Assembly (NCBI GenBank): GCA_028712225.1
Contig: JAQTQN010000006.1
Span: 1-40,094 of the forward strand
Direction: 5' to 3'
Length of the DNA stretch: 40,094 nucleotides
DNA from: Methylobacter sp.
GTDB lineage: Bacteria > Pseudomonadota > Gammaproteobacteria > Methylococcales > Methylomonadaceae
Shown: piece after piece, positions 1 through 9,140 of the stretch
How positions within the stretch are numbered: position 1 is the stretch's first letter
Layout: each line of letters begins with the position of its first letter
The notes under the pieces: model-generated
Database searches by the model: none
Seen by the model: the letters and a program-made list of their open reading frames with translations, nothing else
Told to the model about the DNA's origin: nothing
Made by a program: the position numbers and the translations under genes

Positions 1-1999
1 TTGTAAAGCCATTAAACCAAGCATCACGTTGTTCGTTGGTTGTGCCGGTTTTGCCTGCTAAATCTTGTCTGCCCAGTTCTTTGGCCGCCATTGCGGTGCC
101 GCGCTGTACCACATCCCGTAATAATGAATTCATCAGGAAATTGATTCTTGACGCGATAATTCTTGGCGCATAGATTTTTTTAGTCACCTCATCATCGTTG
201 CATTCGGGGCATGCAAGTTTTGGTTTAGCCTGATACACAATTTCCCCATCATTGGACTCAATGCGCTCAATATAGTATGGGCTCACTAGAAAGCCGCCAT
301 TGGCAAAGGTTGCATAGACGCGCGCCATTTGCAGAGGTGTGGCATCACCGCTTCCTAATGCAAGAGAAAGAGTTTTAGGGAGCTGTTGTTCGCTAAAACC
401 AAATCGCTGAGCTGTTGCAACAGCTTTTTCAATACCAATTTGTTGCAATAAACGTATGGAAATAATATTTCTTGAATGCGTTATAGCCTCCCGCAAACTT
501 GTCGGACCATAGAATCTCTTACTGTAATTTTCAGGCCGCCATTCATTCTCTTGGCCTGGAACATCAATAACAATGGGCGCGTCGTTAATCAGAGAGGCTG
601 GGGTGTAACCCTCTTCTAATGCAGTGGTATAAATGATGGGTTTAAAGCCAGAACCAGGTTGACGTTTAGATTGAGTTGCTCGATTGTATTTATTCCGGGA
701 AAAATCAAATCCGCCCGTCAATGCCAAAATAGCCCCTGTATCTGGATTTAGTGATACAAAAGCGCCTTCAACAGCAGGTACTTGCGTTAATGTCCAGCTC
801 TGGTTGGGTAGTTGACGAACACGTATGACTACGCCTGATTTAATTAAAGTGCTAAATGGTTTACTAGTCCAGCGAACATTTTCGGCCGATATTTTTACTA
901 TGTTGTTATTTTGAAGTCTAACAGTCGCCGCATTGTTGTTGACTTGAATAACTAGGGCGGGAACAGTATCGCCAATGATTGGTAGGTCTGCTATTTGCGC
1001 TTCATTGAGTTTAATTGCATTTTTATCACGATAACCGTGGCGTTCATCGTAACTATGCAGGGTGTTCATAAGTGCTTGGTTTGCTGCTGTTTGCAATGAA
1101 CCTTGTATCGTTGTGTAGACCTTAAAGCCTGCAATGTAGGCCTGGTCGCCATATTGTTCCACCATCTTCTGGCGTACCATCTCGGCCAAATAAGGTGCAA
1201 GCAGGTCTGGTGTTACAGTTTGTAGTTTGGCTGTGGAGGGTTGTGCCTGTGCCTCTTCGTAGGCTTGCTGAGAAATGTAGTTGAGTTCAAACATTCGCCG
1301 TAACACATAATTGCGTCTTTGCAGTGCGCGCGACTCATTCGTGATGGGATTATATAAAGACGGTGCTTTGGGCAGTCCGGCAATCATTGCTTGTTCCGCA
1401 AGCGATAGCTCGGCCAAGGATTTGTCGTAATACACTTGTGCTGCTGCTGCAATGCCATAGGCTCTATGGCCCATGAAAATTTGATTCAAATAAAGCTCAA
1501 GAATTTTTTGTTTTGAATACTCTCGCTCTATTTTTAGAGCCAGGATGATCTCCTTCAGCTTGCGAGTATAAGTTTTTTCGTTATTTAGCAAAAAGTTCCG
1601 GGTTACCTGCATGGTGATAGTGCTTCCGCCTTGCATTTTTTTACCGGTTAAAACTAACTGTAGCCCCGCTCTCAATAAGCCGTTGATATCAACCCCGGGA
1701 TGGTCAAAAAAACTGTCATCTTCTGCTGCTAAAAAGGCGTTCACTAATTGTTCAGGCACTTCAGACATAGTAAAAGGTATGCGTTTTTTCTCCCCAAACT
1801 GAGCAATCAGTAGTTTTTCTTTACTGTAAATACTTAATGGAATTTGGTATTGAACATGATGCAAAGATTTTATATCTGGTAGGTCGGATGCTAAATGGAG
1901 ATATAAAAAATAGCTCGTTGCGGCTATGGCCAAGCCCAATGTCAGAAAAATAACGGTAAGCCATTTGATAATTTGTCCAACTAACGATTTTTTGGCCAC
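1..1999 (-). CDS. mrcA: Penicillin-binding protein 1A, C-terminus beyond window edge
   Basis: Bifunctional class A PBP that polymerises glycan strands and cross-links peptides in the periplasm, anchored in the inner membrane. About 666 codons are visible on the minus strand, from a GTG start at 1999-1997 to the window edge without a stop. An in-frame TAA lies seven codons upstream, with GGAA as a possible ribosome site. Residues about 13-33 form the membrane anchor. The glycosyltransferase signatures EDDSFFDHPG and GGSTITMQVTRN are readable. In the transpeptidase domain the catalytic serine is Ser450 of SGFK, followed by the HSRN motif and, near the window edge, AGKTGTT (KTG box). It is transcribed away from pilM, the arrangement known from Pseudomonas (ponA // pilMNOPQ). 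The family is certain; the exact start could be a TTG four codons upstream. Confidence 0.95.
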   Translation of the reverse strand, partial: MAKKSLVGQIIKWLTVIFLTLGLAIAATSYFLYLHLASDLPDIKSLHHVQYQIPLSIYSKEKLLIAQFGEKKRIPFTMSEVPEQLVNAFLAAEDDSFFDHPGVDINGLLRAGLQLVLTGKKMQGGSTITMQVTRNFLLNNEKTYTRKLKEIILALKIEREYSKQKILELYLNQIFMGHRAYGIAAAAQVYYDKSLAELSLAEQAMIAGLPKAPSLYNPITNESRALQRRNYVLRRMFELNYISQQAYEEAQAQPSTAKLQTVTPDLLAPYLAEMVRQKMVEQYGDQAYIAGFKVYTTIQGSLQTAANQALMNTLHSYDERHGYRDKNAIKLNEAQIADLPIIGDTVPALVIQVNNNAATVRLQNNNIVKISAENVRWTSKPFSTLIKSGVVIRVRQLPNQSWTLTQVPAVEGAFVSLNPDTGAILALTGGFDFSRNKYNRATQSKRQPGSGFKPIIYTTALEEGYTPASLINDAPIVIDVPGQENEWRPENYSKRFYGPTSLREAITHSRNIISIRLLQQIGIEKAVATAQRFGFSEQQLPKTLSLALGSGDATPLQMARVYATFANGGFLVSPYYIERIESNDGEIVYQAKPKLACPECNDDEVTKKIYAPRIIASRINFLMNSLLRDVVQRGTAMAAKELGRQDLAGKTGTTNEQRDAWFNGFT

Positions 2000-2241
2000 T
2001 AGAAATTCCAAAATTGTTTACGAAAAATACCTAACTAAGCATAGAGAACAAAAGCATGATGTGAGAAGGGGACTTATTTTTTGTAAGGGATTACCAAGAA
2101 TTCTCGAAAACAAGATGGACATTTTAGGGGCTAAAAAAAAAAACACTACTATACTTTTGCCTACATTGATTGGTGTGTCCAGAAGGTAGTCCCCCAATAG
2201 CGCGACAATCGCAAAATCATCGGTTTTTTAAGGGTGTAGAT
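2000..2241. promoter_or_regulatory. Divergent spacer between mrcA and pilM
   Basis: This AT-rich 242-bp spacer must hold the promoters for both divergent units. The best candidate I can point to is a TATACT -10 box at 2150-2155 on the plus strand, preceded by a run of eleven A. No convincing -35 hexamer lies at the right distance, so the promoter call is weak. A purine-rich AAGGG lies 7 nt before the pilM ATG. Confidence 0.35.
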
Positions 2242-3303
2242 ATGAGTTGGTTTAATCAAAAACAGAGCGCAGTACTAGGTATCGATATTAGTACGGCGGC
2301 TGTAAAACTGCTCGAATTGAGTAAAGCTGGTGCTCGCTATCGAGTAGAAAGTTATGCCGTGGCACCTTTGCCGCAAGATGCCGTCATAGATAAAAACATC
2401 GCAAATGTCGATGTTATCGCAGAGACCATTAAAATTGCTGTAAAGCAGTCAGGAACTAAGCTGAAACAAGCATCTGTTGCAGTTGCCGGTTCTTCAGTCA
2501 TGACCAAAATGATTACCATGCCCGCTGCTCTTACTGACGATGAATTAGAAGAGCAAATCATGGTTGAGGCCGATCAATATGTGCCTTACTCCCTTGATGA
2601 TGTGAGTTTTGACTTTGAGGTTCAGCATGAAAACGAGAATAATCCAGAGCTCGTTGATGTCTTATTTGCCGCCTCGCGCAAAGAAAATGTGAATGATCGG
2701 GTGGAAGCGTTGACAAAAGCCGGGCTAAAAGCGCGAGTGGTTGATGTTGAAGCATTTGCTATTGAAAATGCATTTACCTTGCTTGCCGACCAGTTACCTG
2801 ATGCCATAGAAGGGCAGACAGTTGCCATCGTTGATACTGGGGCGACAATGACCACTCTTAATGTATTGTATAACTTGCGTACGGTATACACTCGAGAACA
2901 AGGCTTTGGCGGTAAGCAGCTGACCGAAGAAATTCAACGCCGCTATGGATTGACTTATGAAGAAGCGGGTTTGGCAAAAAAACATGGTGGATTGCCAGAC
3001 AATTACAATAGCGATGTACTCGATCCCTTTAAGCGCGCAATGGTTCAGCAGATTCAGCGCTCAATGCAGTTTTTTGTTTCCTCAAGTGCCAACCGGCGTA
3101 TCGATAGCGTTGTGCTGGCGGGCGGTTGTGCGTCAATTCCTGGAATAGAAAAGCTGGTTGAGCAGATCATGGGGGTGCCCACTTACGTAGCAAATCCATT
3201 TATTAATATGGCGTTATCAAGCAGAGTTAAACCTCAGCTGTTAAGCAATGATGCTCCTGCAATGATGATCGCTTGCGGATTAGCATTGAGGAGTTTCGAT
3301 TAA
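2242..3303 (+). CDS. pilM: Type IV pilus assembly protein PilM
   Basis: Cytoplasmic actin-like ATPase of the pilus alignment complex. It binds the N-terminal tail of PilN and so links the inner-membrane PilNO platform to the cytoplasmic motor parts. The protein has 353 residues, the family's usual size. ATP-binding elements of the actin fold are visible: GIDIS at about 13-17, VDTGAT at about 197-202 and VLAGGCASIPG at about 290-300. A longer reading frame extends upstream, but the ATG at 2242 has an AAGGG ribosome site 7 nt before it and begins with MSWF, as PilM homologues do. It is the first gene of pilMNOPQ; its TAA overlaps the pilN ATG (TAATG). Confidence 0.95.
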   Translation: MSWFNQKQSAVLGIDISTAAVKLLELSKAGARYRVESYAVAPLPQDAVIDKNIANVDVIAETIKIAVKQSGTKLKQASVAVAGSSVMTKMITMPAALTDDELEEQIMVEADQYVPYSLDDVSFDFEVQHENENNPELVDVLFAASRKENVNDRVEALTKAGLKARVVDVEAFAIENAFTLLADQLPDAIEGQTVAIVDTGATMTTLNVLYNLRTVYTREQGFGGKQLTEEIQRRYGLTYEEAGLAKKHGGLPDNYNSDVLDPFKRAMVQQIQRSMQFFVSSSANRRIDSVVLAGGCASIPGIEKLVEQIMGVPTYVANPFINMALSSRVKPQLLSNDAPAMMIACGLALRSFD

Positions 3304-3878
3304 TGGCAAAAATCAATTTACTACCTTGGCGCGAAGAACGTCGGGCGTTACAAAAACGCGAGTTTTTGAATTTTATGGCAGCTGGCGTGTTGTTGACCTT
3401 GTTGATTTTTATTGCTGTGCATTTATACATTGCCGGGTTGCAAGAGTATCAGCAGCAACGAAATAAATTTCTACAAGATGAAATAGCGTTTGTGGATACA
3501 AAAATCGTCGAAATCAAAAGCATTGAAGAAAAAAAATCCAAATTGCTCAATAAAATCGAGTTGATTCAGAAACTGCAAGAAAGTCGACCGGAAATAGTAC
3601 ATTTGTTTGATGAGTTGCCCAGGGTTACCCCTGACGGTGTATTCCTTAGTAAATTTACTCAAGTTGCTACTAATCTTACCTTCGAAGGCAAATCACAATC
3701 GAATGCCCGTGTTTCTGCATTTATGCGTGCTATCGAAGCATCGCAATGGCTGCAAGCCCCGTCTCTTACTGTGATTCAGACACCTGATAAAGCTAACCTA
3801 GAACAACTCAGTGATTTTACCCTGAATGCAAAACAAGGTAATAAAAACACAGATGTTGCTAATGGAGGTGGCAAATGA
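3303..3878 (+). CDS. pilN: Type IV pilus assembly protein PilN
   Basis: Bitopic inner-membrane protein that pairs with PilO and recruits PilM through its short cytoplasmic tail. It has 191 residues. The conserved PilM-binding motif INLLPWR is at residues 4-10, one transmembrane helix at about 22-46, a charged coiled-coil stretch at about 47-92, and a ferredoxin-like periplasmic domain follows. The start is set by the overlap with the pilM stop codon and by the position of the INLLPW motif. The upstream in-frame extension would place ten extra residues inside pilM and is unlikely. The stop overlaps pilO by four bases (ATGA), which indicates translational coupling. Confidence 0.95.
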   Translation: MAKINLLPWREERRALQKREFLNFMAAGVLLTLLIFIAVHLYIAGLQEYQQQRNKFLQDEIAFVDTKIVEIKSIEEKKSKLLNKIELIQKLQESRPEIVHLFDELPRVTPDGVFLSKFTQVATNLTFEGKSQSNARVSAFMRAIEASQWLQAPSLTVIQTPDKANLEQLSDFTLNAKQGNKNTDVANGGGK

Positions 3879-4525
3879 ATTTGTCAGAAATTAATTGGGA
3901 CTTGAATCAAGCCGGGTCGTGGCCTCTACCCATCAAAGCGGCAGCGATAGTTATTGTCTCTGTGCTGACAGCCGGTGGTGTTATTTACTATGACACATTG
4001 GATCAATTGGACGCTTTGGCGGCTATTGAAAAGCAAGAGCAAGATCTTAAGCAATCATTTGAAACCAAACAAAAGAAAGCTGTCAATTTGCAGGATTATA
4101 AAGATCAGCTCACTCAAATCGAGGCCGAGTTAGACGAAATGATTAGGCAAATGCCTACCGAAGAAGAACTTGCTAGCTTGTTGGTTGATATTTCACAAAC
4201 TGGTCTGGCTAGTGGCTTAGAGTTTAAATTGTTTAAACCCGGTGCGCCGGTGCGAAAGGATTTTTATTCAGAATTGCCCATCAATATACAAGTTATTGGT
4301 AAATATGAAGAGCTGGGGCTGTTTGTCAGTGGTTTGGCATCGTTGCCCAGAATTGTCACTGTGCATGATGTCAATATCGTTCCGCAAGCTAAAGACAGCA
4401 AGGATATTAAAGCAGGAGAAATGGTGATGAACGCTACGGTCAAGACCTATAACGAAGGTAGCGATTCTGCTGCTTCTGATGCAGGTGCTAAGAAAAAAAG
4501 AGGGAAAGCTAATGGCGCAAAATAA
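3875..4525 (+). CDS. pilO: Type IV pilus assembly protein PilO
   Basis: Inner-membrane partner of PilN; the PilNO heterodimer aligns the pilus machine across the periplasm and contacts PilP. The product has 216 residues: a short cytoplasmic tail, one transmembrane segment at about 20-39, a coiled-coil region at about 41-95 rich in Glu, Gln and Lys, and a C-terminal ferredoxin-like domain. The last 15 or so residues are a Lys/Ala/Gly-rich tail. It starts inside the end of pilN (ATGA overlap) and its 3' end overlaps the start of pilP by 14 bases, so the operon is tightly coupled. Assignment rests on the topology and on its place in pilMNOPQ. Confidence 0.93.
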   Translation: MNLSEINWDLNQAGSWPLPIKAAAIVIVSVLTAGGVIYYDTLDQLDALAAIEKQEQDLKQSFETKQKKAVNLQDYKDQLTQIEAELDEMIRQMPTEEELASLLVDISQTGLASGLEFKLFKPGAPVRKDFYSELPINIQVIGKYEELGLFVSGLASLPRIVTVHDVNIVPQAKDSKDIKAGEMVMNATVKTYNEGSDSAASDAGAKKKRGKANGAK

Positions 4526-5066
4526 AACGCCCTTGAGTAACCTGTCAGTTCATCAATTAATCTGTGTAGCACTTTGGCTTGTATTGGCGGGCTGTACTAA
4601 TGATGACATTACTGATTTGAAACAATTCGTTGCAGATGTTAAATCCCGGCCAAAATCCCCTATTAAGCCGTTACCAGAGATTAAAGTCATCGAGCCATTC
4701 GTATTTAAAGCCGAAGATCTGCGCGACCCGTTTCGGCCCTTGGCGCAACCGGAACAAACAGAAGCGGCTGCGGCCGCCACCGGTAGCGGTATAAAACCGG
4801 ATACCTCACGGCGTAAGGAAGAATTGGAGTCTTTTCCGCTGGAGGTATTGAAAATGGTTGGATCCGTCGTAATGGACAATAACTTGTGGGGCTTAGTAAA
4901 AGCTGATGACAAAACAATATACCGGGTAAAGCAAGGCAACTATATTGGTAAAAACTACGGAAAAATTATCCGTATCAGCGCCGATAAAATTGAATTAATG
5001 GAAATTGTGCCGGATAAGCCGGGCTCGTGGCGCGAACAACAAGCATCGTTAGTGCTGACCGAATGA
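4512..5066 (+). CDS. pilP: Type IV pilus assembly lipoprotein PilP
   Basis: Lipoprotein that bridges the PilNO inner-membrane complex and the N-terminal domains of the secretin PilQ. It has 184 residues. The signal peptide ends in the lipobox LAGC with the lipidated cysteine at residue 28. Position +2 is Thr, not Asp, and the family is normally held at the inner membrane by its complex. The conserved LRDPFRP segment follows an unstructured stretch, and the C-terminal half is the beta-sandwich HR domain that binds PilQ. The ATG at 4512 is preferred over an upstream in-frame start at 4479 because it gives a normal signal peptide. It overlaps the end of pilO. Confidence 0.93.
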   Translation: MAQNKTPLSNLSVHQLICVALWLVLAGCTNDDITDLKQFVADVKSRPKSPIKPLPEIKVIEPFVFKAEDLRDPFRPLAQPEQTEAAAAATGSGIKPDTSRRKEELESFPLEVLKMVGSVVMDNNLWGLVKADDKTIYRVKQGNYIGKNYGKIIRISADKIELMEIVPDKPGSWREQQASLVLTE

Positions 5067-5101
5067 TTAGTGCCCCGCGCGGGGATTTTGAGGAATAACA
5101 C

Positions 5102-7453
5102 ATGACAAACAAGCAAATCGACATTAGGGTAAACAACATGGGATATTGGCATTATTTATGGAGTCGCATCGGCTTAGGGGTGATGGTTTGGCTGTTGCAC
5201 TCGTCTTTGGTAAACGCCAGTGACTTAGCGCTCTCAGGCATAGATTTTGCGAATCAGGCAGGCGACAAACTTCAGGTGCAATTGGAAATGACCGGCCCGG
5301 CTGCTGAGCCAAAAATATTCAAAACCGACAACCCGGCACGAATTGCGCTAGATTTTCAAGGCACCAAAAGTGTTTTACCGAAAAAAATGTACTCAGTTAA
5401 CCAAGGTGCGGTAAGCAGTATTTACGTAGTAGAAGCCGCCGGAAGAGTGCGTGTCGTTGTTAATTTGCTTGAAACAACGCCGTTTGAAACTCAGGTAGAG
5501 GGCAATAAAGTGTTATTGACACTAACACGTGCCAAGGCTGTGGTTCCCGGTGTTACCAATGCCGCAATAAAGCCATTGTCTACGGTAGCTAAGTCTGCCC
5601 CCATGGCTCAAATCTCGTCGACAAGCGCAAAATCTGCTAACAGTGTCGCCGCCGCCTTATTACCGTCACAAGCTATTAGCGGCTTTGACTTCAAGCGGGG
5701 TGAAAAAGGAGAGGGACGGATACTCGTCAACCTTGCTAACCCTAATACCATCGTCAATTCTAAGGAAGAAGGCGGCAAGGTAATTATCAATTTCTTAAAT
5801 ACCCAACTGTCAGCCAATATGTCCAGACGGCTGGATGTTTCAGAGTTTGCAACGCCGGTTAAGTTTATCGATACGGTTTCCAGCAATCAGGAAACTACTA
5901 TGACGGTTGCTATGCAAAACAACCTATACGACTATTCAGTATTTCAGTCTGATGGGATGCTAACTGTGGAATTTAGGCCATTAACTAACGAAGAAAAAGA
6001 TGCATTGGATAGATCCCGGGTTAAATATACCGGCAATCGTTTGTCATTGAATTTTCAGGAGATTGAAATTCGCAGCGTGATAGCAATCCTTGCCGAATTT
6101 ACCGGTCAAAACGTGGTGGCCGGCGATGATGTGTCTGGTACCATTACTCTAAAATTAGATGATGTACCTTGGGATGAAGCGCTGGATTTCATCATGATGA
6201 CCAAGGAGTTGGGTAAGTTTGAAAGCGGCAATGTTACTTTGATTTCACCGCTGGACAAGATTAAAGAATATAAAAAGAAACAAGAAGAAACCGAAAAAGT
6301 CGTTGAGCAGTTAGACCCGTTAGTCACTGAATACGTAAAAATTAATTACGCAAAAGCCGAGAGCTTCAGGAACTTATTGAATGGTCGCGATACCGGTGCG
6401 TTTGGAAGCTGTAATTTAGCTAAGGGTAGTTCATCCTCATCCTCAAGTTCTTCAATGAGCGGCGGCTCTTCCAGTTCCAGTGCTGGTTCATTAGGCGGTG
6501 GGCAATCAGGGCAAAATCAGAACTCTGGAGCAGGTAATTCTGGCAGCGGTGGAAGTAACGATCAGCTTAGAATGTTGTCTCCACGAGGCTCTGCAATTGT
6601 CGATGCCAGGACCAATACTTTAATCGTGCGTGAAACAGCTAAACGGTTAGAAGAAATTAAAAAGCTAATTCGCAAATTGGATGTGCCGGTAAGGCAGGTA
6701 ATGATCGAGTCAAGAATAGTTATTGCTTCAAATTCATTTTTGAAAGAGTTAGGCACTAGATTCGGCGTGGCGGGAAAAAATGTTAAATTTGGAAGTACCT
6801 CGGGAGCCGTAGGATCAGTTAATCCGGTGGGTGGTACTGTAGGAAGTGTCAATGGCACTGCTGTACTAAATGATGCGTTAGTTGATTTGGCGGCTTCTAA
6901 TCCTTACGGAGCTCTAGGCATGACTCTCGCCAGAGGCGCTGACTATGTGCTTAATCTTGAGTTATCAGCATTACAAGATGAAGGTAAAGGAGAAATTGTT
7001 TCTAATCCTAGAGTTATGACTTCTGACCGTTGTCAGGCGACAATTAAACAAGGAGAGCAGATTCCTTACAAAACGGTTAGCCAGAACGGTACCCAAACGC
7101 AATTAGTTGATGCAGTATTGCAACTTGATGTTACCCCGCAAATAACACCCAGCGGTAGCGTGGTTATGAATTTAAGAATAACCAAAGACGCTCGAGGAGC
7201 TGAAACACCTGATGGCTTGGGTATTGATACGCGGGAAATTGAAACTAATGTCCACGTTATGGATGGTGAGACAGTGGTGCTGGGCGGGGTGTTTGAAGGC
7301 AGTAAATCTGAGTTAGTTAATAAAGTACCTTTTTTGGCGGATTTGCCAGGGATAGGATTCTTGTTTAAAAAAACAAATTCTGAAGAAACTAAAAAGGAAC
7401 TACTCATCTTTATTACGCCAAAGATTGTCACCGACAACTCAGCCAGTAATTGA
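5102..7453 (+). CDS. pilQ: Type IV pilus secretin PilQ
   Basis: Outer-membrane secretin that forms the channel for pilus passage. The 783-residue precursor has an N-terminal hydrophobic signal region (about 15-40), then two AMIN-type peptidoglycan-binding domains within about 45-290. The secretin and TonB short N-terminal domain follows (LSLNFQEIEIRSV, about 315-400), then an N1 domain and the C-terminal secretin domain with the conserved VPFLADLPGIGFLFK segment near 745. An unusually Ser/Gly-rich, Asn-containing linker occupies about 442-486, inside the N1 domain where secretins often carry a variable loop. AGGA lies 8 nt before the ATG. A second ATG at 5138 could also serve. It is the last gene of the pil operon, followed by a strong terminator. 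Confidence 0.95.
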   Translation: MTNKQIDIRVNNMGYWHYLWSRIGLGVMVWLLHSSLVNASDLALSGIDFANQAGDKLQVQLEMTGPAAEPKIFKTDNPARIALDFQGTKSVLPKKMYSVNQGAVSSIYVVEAAGRVRVVVNLLETTPFETQVEGNKVLLTLTRAKAVVPGVTNAAIKPLSTVAKSAPMAQISSTSAKSANSVAAALLPSQAISGFDFKRGEKGEGRILVNLANPNTIVNSKEEGGKVIINFLNTQLSANMSRRLDVSEFATPVKFIDTVSSNQETTMTVAMQNNLYDYSVFQSDGMLTVEFRPLTNEEKDALDRSRVKYTGNRLSLNFQEIEIRSVIAILAEFTGQNVVAGDDVSGTITLKLDDVPWDEALDFIMMTKELGKFESGNVTLISPLDKIKEYKKKQEETEKVVEQLDPLVTEYVKINYAKAESFRNLLNGRDTGAFGSCNLAKGSSSSSSSSSMSGGSSSSSAGSLGGGQSGQNQNSGAGNSGSGGSNDQLRMLSPRGSAIVDARTNTLIVRETAKRLEEIKKLIRKLDVPVRQVMIESRIVIASNSFLKELGTRFGVAGKNVKFGSTSGAVGSVNPVGGTVGSVNGTAVLNDALVDLAASNPYGALGMTLARGADYVLNLELSALQDEGKGEIVSNPRVMTSDRCQATIKQGEQIPYKTVSQNGTQTQLVDAVLQLDVTPQITPSGSVVMNLRITKDARGAETPDGLGIDTREIETNVHVMDGETVVLGGVFEGSKSELVNKVPFLADLPGIGFLFKKTNSEETKKELLIFITPKIVTDNSASN

Positions 7454-7471
7454 CGGCTTCTACTTAAAGGC

Positions 7472-7498
7472 AAAAGGGGGCATAATGCCCCCTTTTTT
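7472..7498 (+). terminator. Rho-independent terminator after pilQ
   Basis: A perfect 10-bp stem (AAAAGGGGGC paired with GCCCCCTTTT) with an ATAAT loop runs into a six-T tract, 19 bases after the pilQ stop. It separates pilMNOPQ from aroKB, although read-through to aroK is possible because aroK begins only about 30 bases later. Confidence 0.9.
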
Positions 7499-7529
7499 AT
7501 TGTTTTTAACCTCAAAAACAGAGTAGCTC

Positions 7530-8054
7530 ATGGCGCAAACAGAGAACATTTACTTAATTGGCCTCATGGGTGCCGGAAAGACCACCATAGGCCGACAGTT
7601 GGCAAAAGCGTTGGCGGTGCCCTTTTATGACAGCGATAAAGCGATTGAAGAGCGCACCGGTGTTGACATTCCAACCATTTTTGAATTTGAAGGCGAGCAA
7701 GGCTTTAGAGATAGAGAGCAGAAAATGCTTGAGCAATTAACGCAAATGGATGGCATCGTCTTGGCAACAGGCGGCGGTGCCGTGCTACGGGAAGATAATC
7801 GCAAAGCGCTCAAAAGCAATGGTTTCGTGGTTTATTTACAATGCGCGATAGATAGAATTCTGGAGCGCACCCGGCGAGATACGCAAAGACCGTTGCTACA
7901 AACAGATAACCCCAGATCGCGCTTGGAAGCTTTGTTTGCCGAACGCGAACCGCTATATTTATCTTGCGCAGACTTTAAGGTTGATACTGGTACGCTGCCG
8001 AGTAAGGAAGTGGTAAATCGCATTTTGGAAGCATACAGATCTGATTATCGGTAA
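7530..8054 (+). CDS. aroK: Shikimate kinase
   Basis: Cytoplasmic kinase of the shikimate pathway that phosphorylates shikimate at the 3-hydroxyl using ATP. Its 174 residues match AroK size. The Walker A loop GLMGAGKTT is at 11-19, the shikimate-binding Asp34 lies in DSD, Arg60 follows FR, the GGGAV loop is at 81-85, and the lid sequence RDTQRPLL at 116-123 supplies the conserved arginines. It lies three bases before aroB, as in most Gammaproteobacteria, where aroKB follow pilQ. The ribosome site is weak (GAG, 9 nt upstream). Confidence 0.96.
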   Translation: MAQTENIYLIGLMGAGKTTIGRQLAKALAVPFYDSDKAIEERTGVDIPTIFEFEGEQGFRDREQKMLEQLTQMDGIVLATGGGAVLREDNRKALKSNGFVVYLQCAIDRILERTRRDTQRPLLQTDNPRSRLEALFAEREPLYLSCADFKVDTGTLPSKEVVNRILEAYRSDYR

Positions 8055-8057
8055 CAG

Positions 8058-9140
8058 ATGAAAACATTACAGGTACAGCTGGGTGAGCGTAGCTACCCTA
8101 TTTACATTGGCTCCGGTTTATTGGATCAAGCCGATTTACTGACTCAGCACATCAAATCCAAGCAGGTTCTGGTCGTCACTAATGAGACCATTGCACCATT
8201 ATATTTGGACAAGATTTTAAAAAATCTAGCGGGGTACAGTGTTGAAACTGTCATATTGCCTGATGGCGAACAATTTAAAACCCTGGATTTTGTTAATAAG
8301 ATTTTTGACAAGTTACTGGCTAGTAAATTTAGCCGCAACGCGACCTTGATTGCCTTGGGCGGCGGGGTGATTGGTGACATGGGCGGTTTTGCTGCGGCCT
8401 GTTACCAGCGTGGCATTGCTTTTGTACAAATCCCGACAACTTTATTGGCCCAGGTGGATTCTTCCGTAGGTGGCAAAACCGGAGTAAATCATCCTCTGGG
8501 CAAAAATATGATCGGTGCTTTTTACCAGCCACAAGCGGTTCTTGCCGATGCCGATGTGTTGGATACTTTAGATGACCGCCAGCTGTCAGCGGGTTTGGCA
8601 GAAGTGATTAAATATGGACTGATCAGCGATGTCGAATTTTTTGAATGGTTGGAATTAAACATCGACGCATTACTGGGCAGGGATAAAAAAGCACTGGCGT
8701 TTGCAATTGAGCGTTCCTGTATAAACAAAGCGCAAGTAGTGGCTGAGGACGAAACTGAAACAGGTGTCAGGGCGACGTTAAATTTAGGTCACACCTTTGG
8801 TCATGCCATTGAAACCGGCATGGGTTACGGAGCATATCTGCATGGCGAAGCCGTGGCTATTGGTACTTGCCAGGCGGCGGATTTGTCCAGACGTAAAGGC
8901 TGGTTAAATGATAATGATGTAGACAGAATTATTGCGCTGTTTAAAAAAGCCCGGTTGCCGACCTTACCTCCCGAAGAGCTAGACTCAGACCGCTTTATCG
9001 AGCTGATGGCGGTGGACAAAAAAAATGTCGATGGGCAAATCAGATTAATTCTTTTAAAGCATATTGGTGAGGCCACGCTACCTGTTTCTGTACCTCGTGA
9101 ATTATTGGAGTTGACGCTTAATCACTATGCTAGAGAATGA
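8058..9140 (+). CDS. aroB: 3-dehydroquinate synthase
   Basis: NAD- and metal-dependent enzyme that cyclises DAHP to 3-dehydroquinate, the second step of the shikimate pathway. The product has 360 residues. NAD-binding and substrate loops are readable: [11 protein letters not shown] at about 101-111 and [12 protein letters not shown]. Metal ligands fit Glu182 (in LAEVIKYG), His245 (in [10 protein letters not shown]) and His262 (in LHGEAV), with His249 as the catalytic-type histidine. It is three bases downstream of aroK and overlaps the next gene by 14 bases, pointing to one transcript. Confidence 0.97.
   Translation: MKTLQVQLGERSYPIYIGSGLLDQADLLTQHIKSKQVLVVTNETIAPLYLDKILKNLAGYSVETVILPDGEQFKTLDFVNKIFDKLLASKFSRNATLIALGGGVIGDMGGFAAACYQRGIAFVQIPTTLLAQVDSSVGGKTGVNHPLGKNMIGAFYQPQAVLADADVLDTLDDRQLSAGLAEVIKYGLISDVEFFEWLELNIDALLGRDKKALAFAIERSCINKAQVVAEDETETGVRATLNLGHTFGHAIETGMGYGAYLHGEAVAIGTCQAADLSRRKGWLNDNDVDRIIALFKKARLPTLPPEELDSDRFIELMAVDKKNVDGQIRLILLKHIGEATLPVSVPRELLELTLNHYARE

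Noticed and set aside
1926-2189. 87-codon plus-strand frame between mrcA and pilM
   Set aside because: It overlaps the certain start of mrcA in antisense and continues into an AT-rich spacer. The composition is not protein-like and there is no ribosome site.
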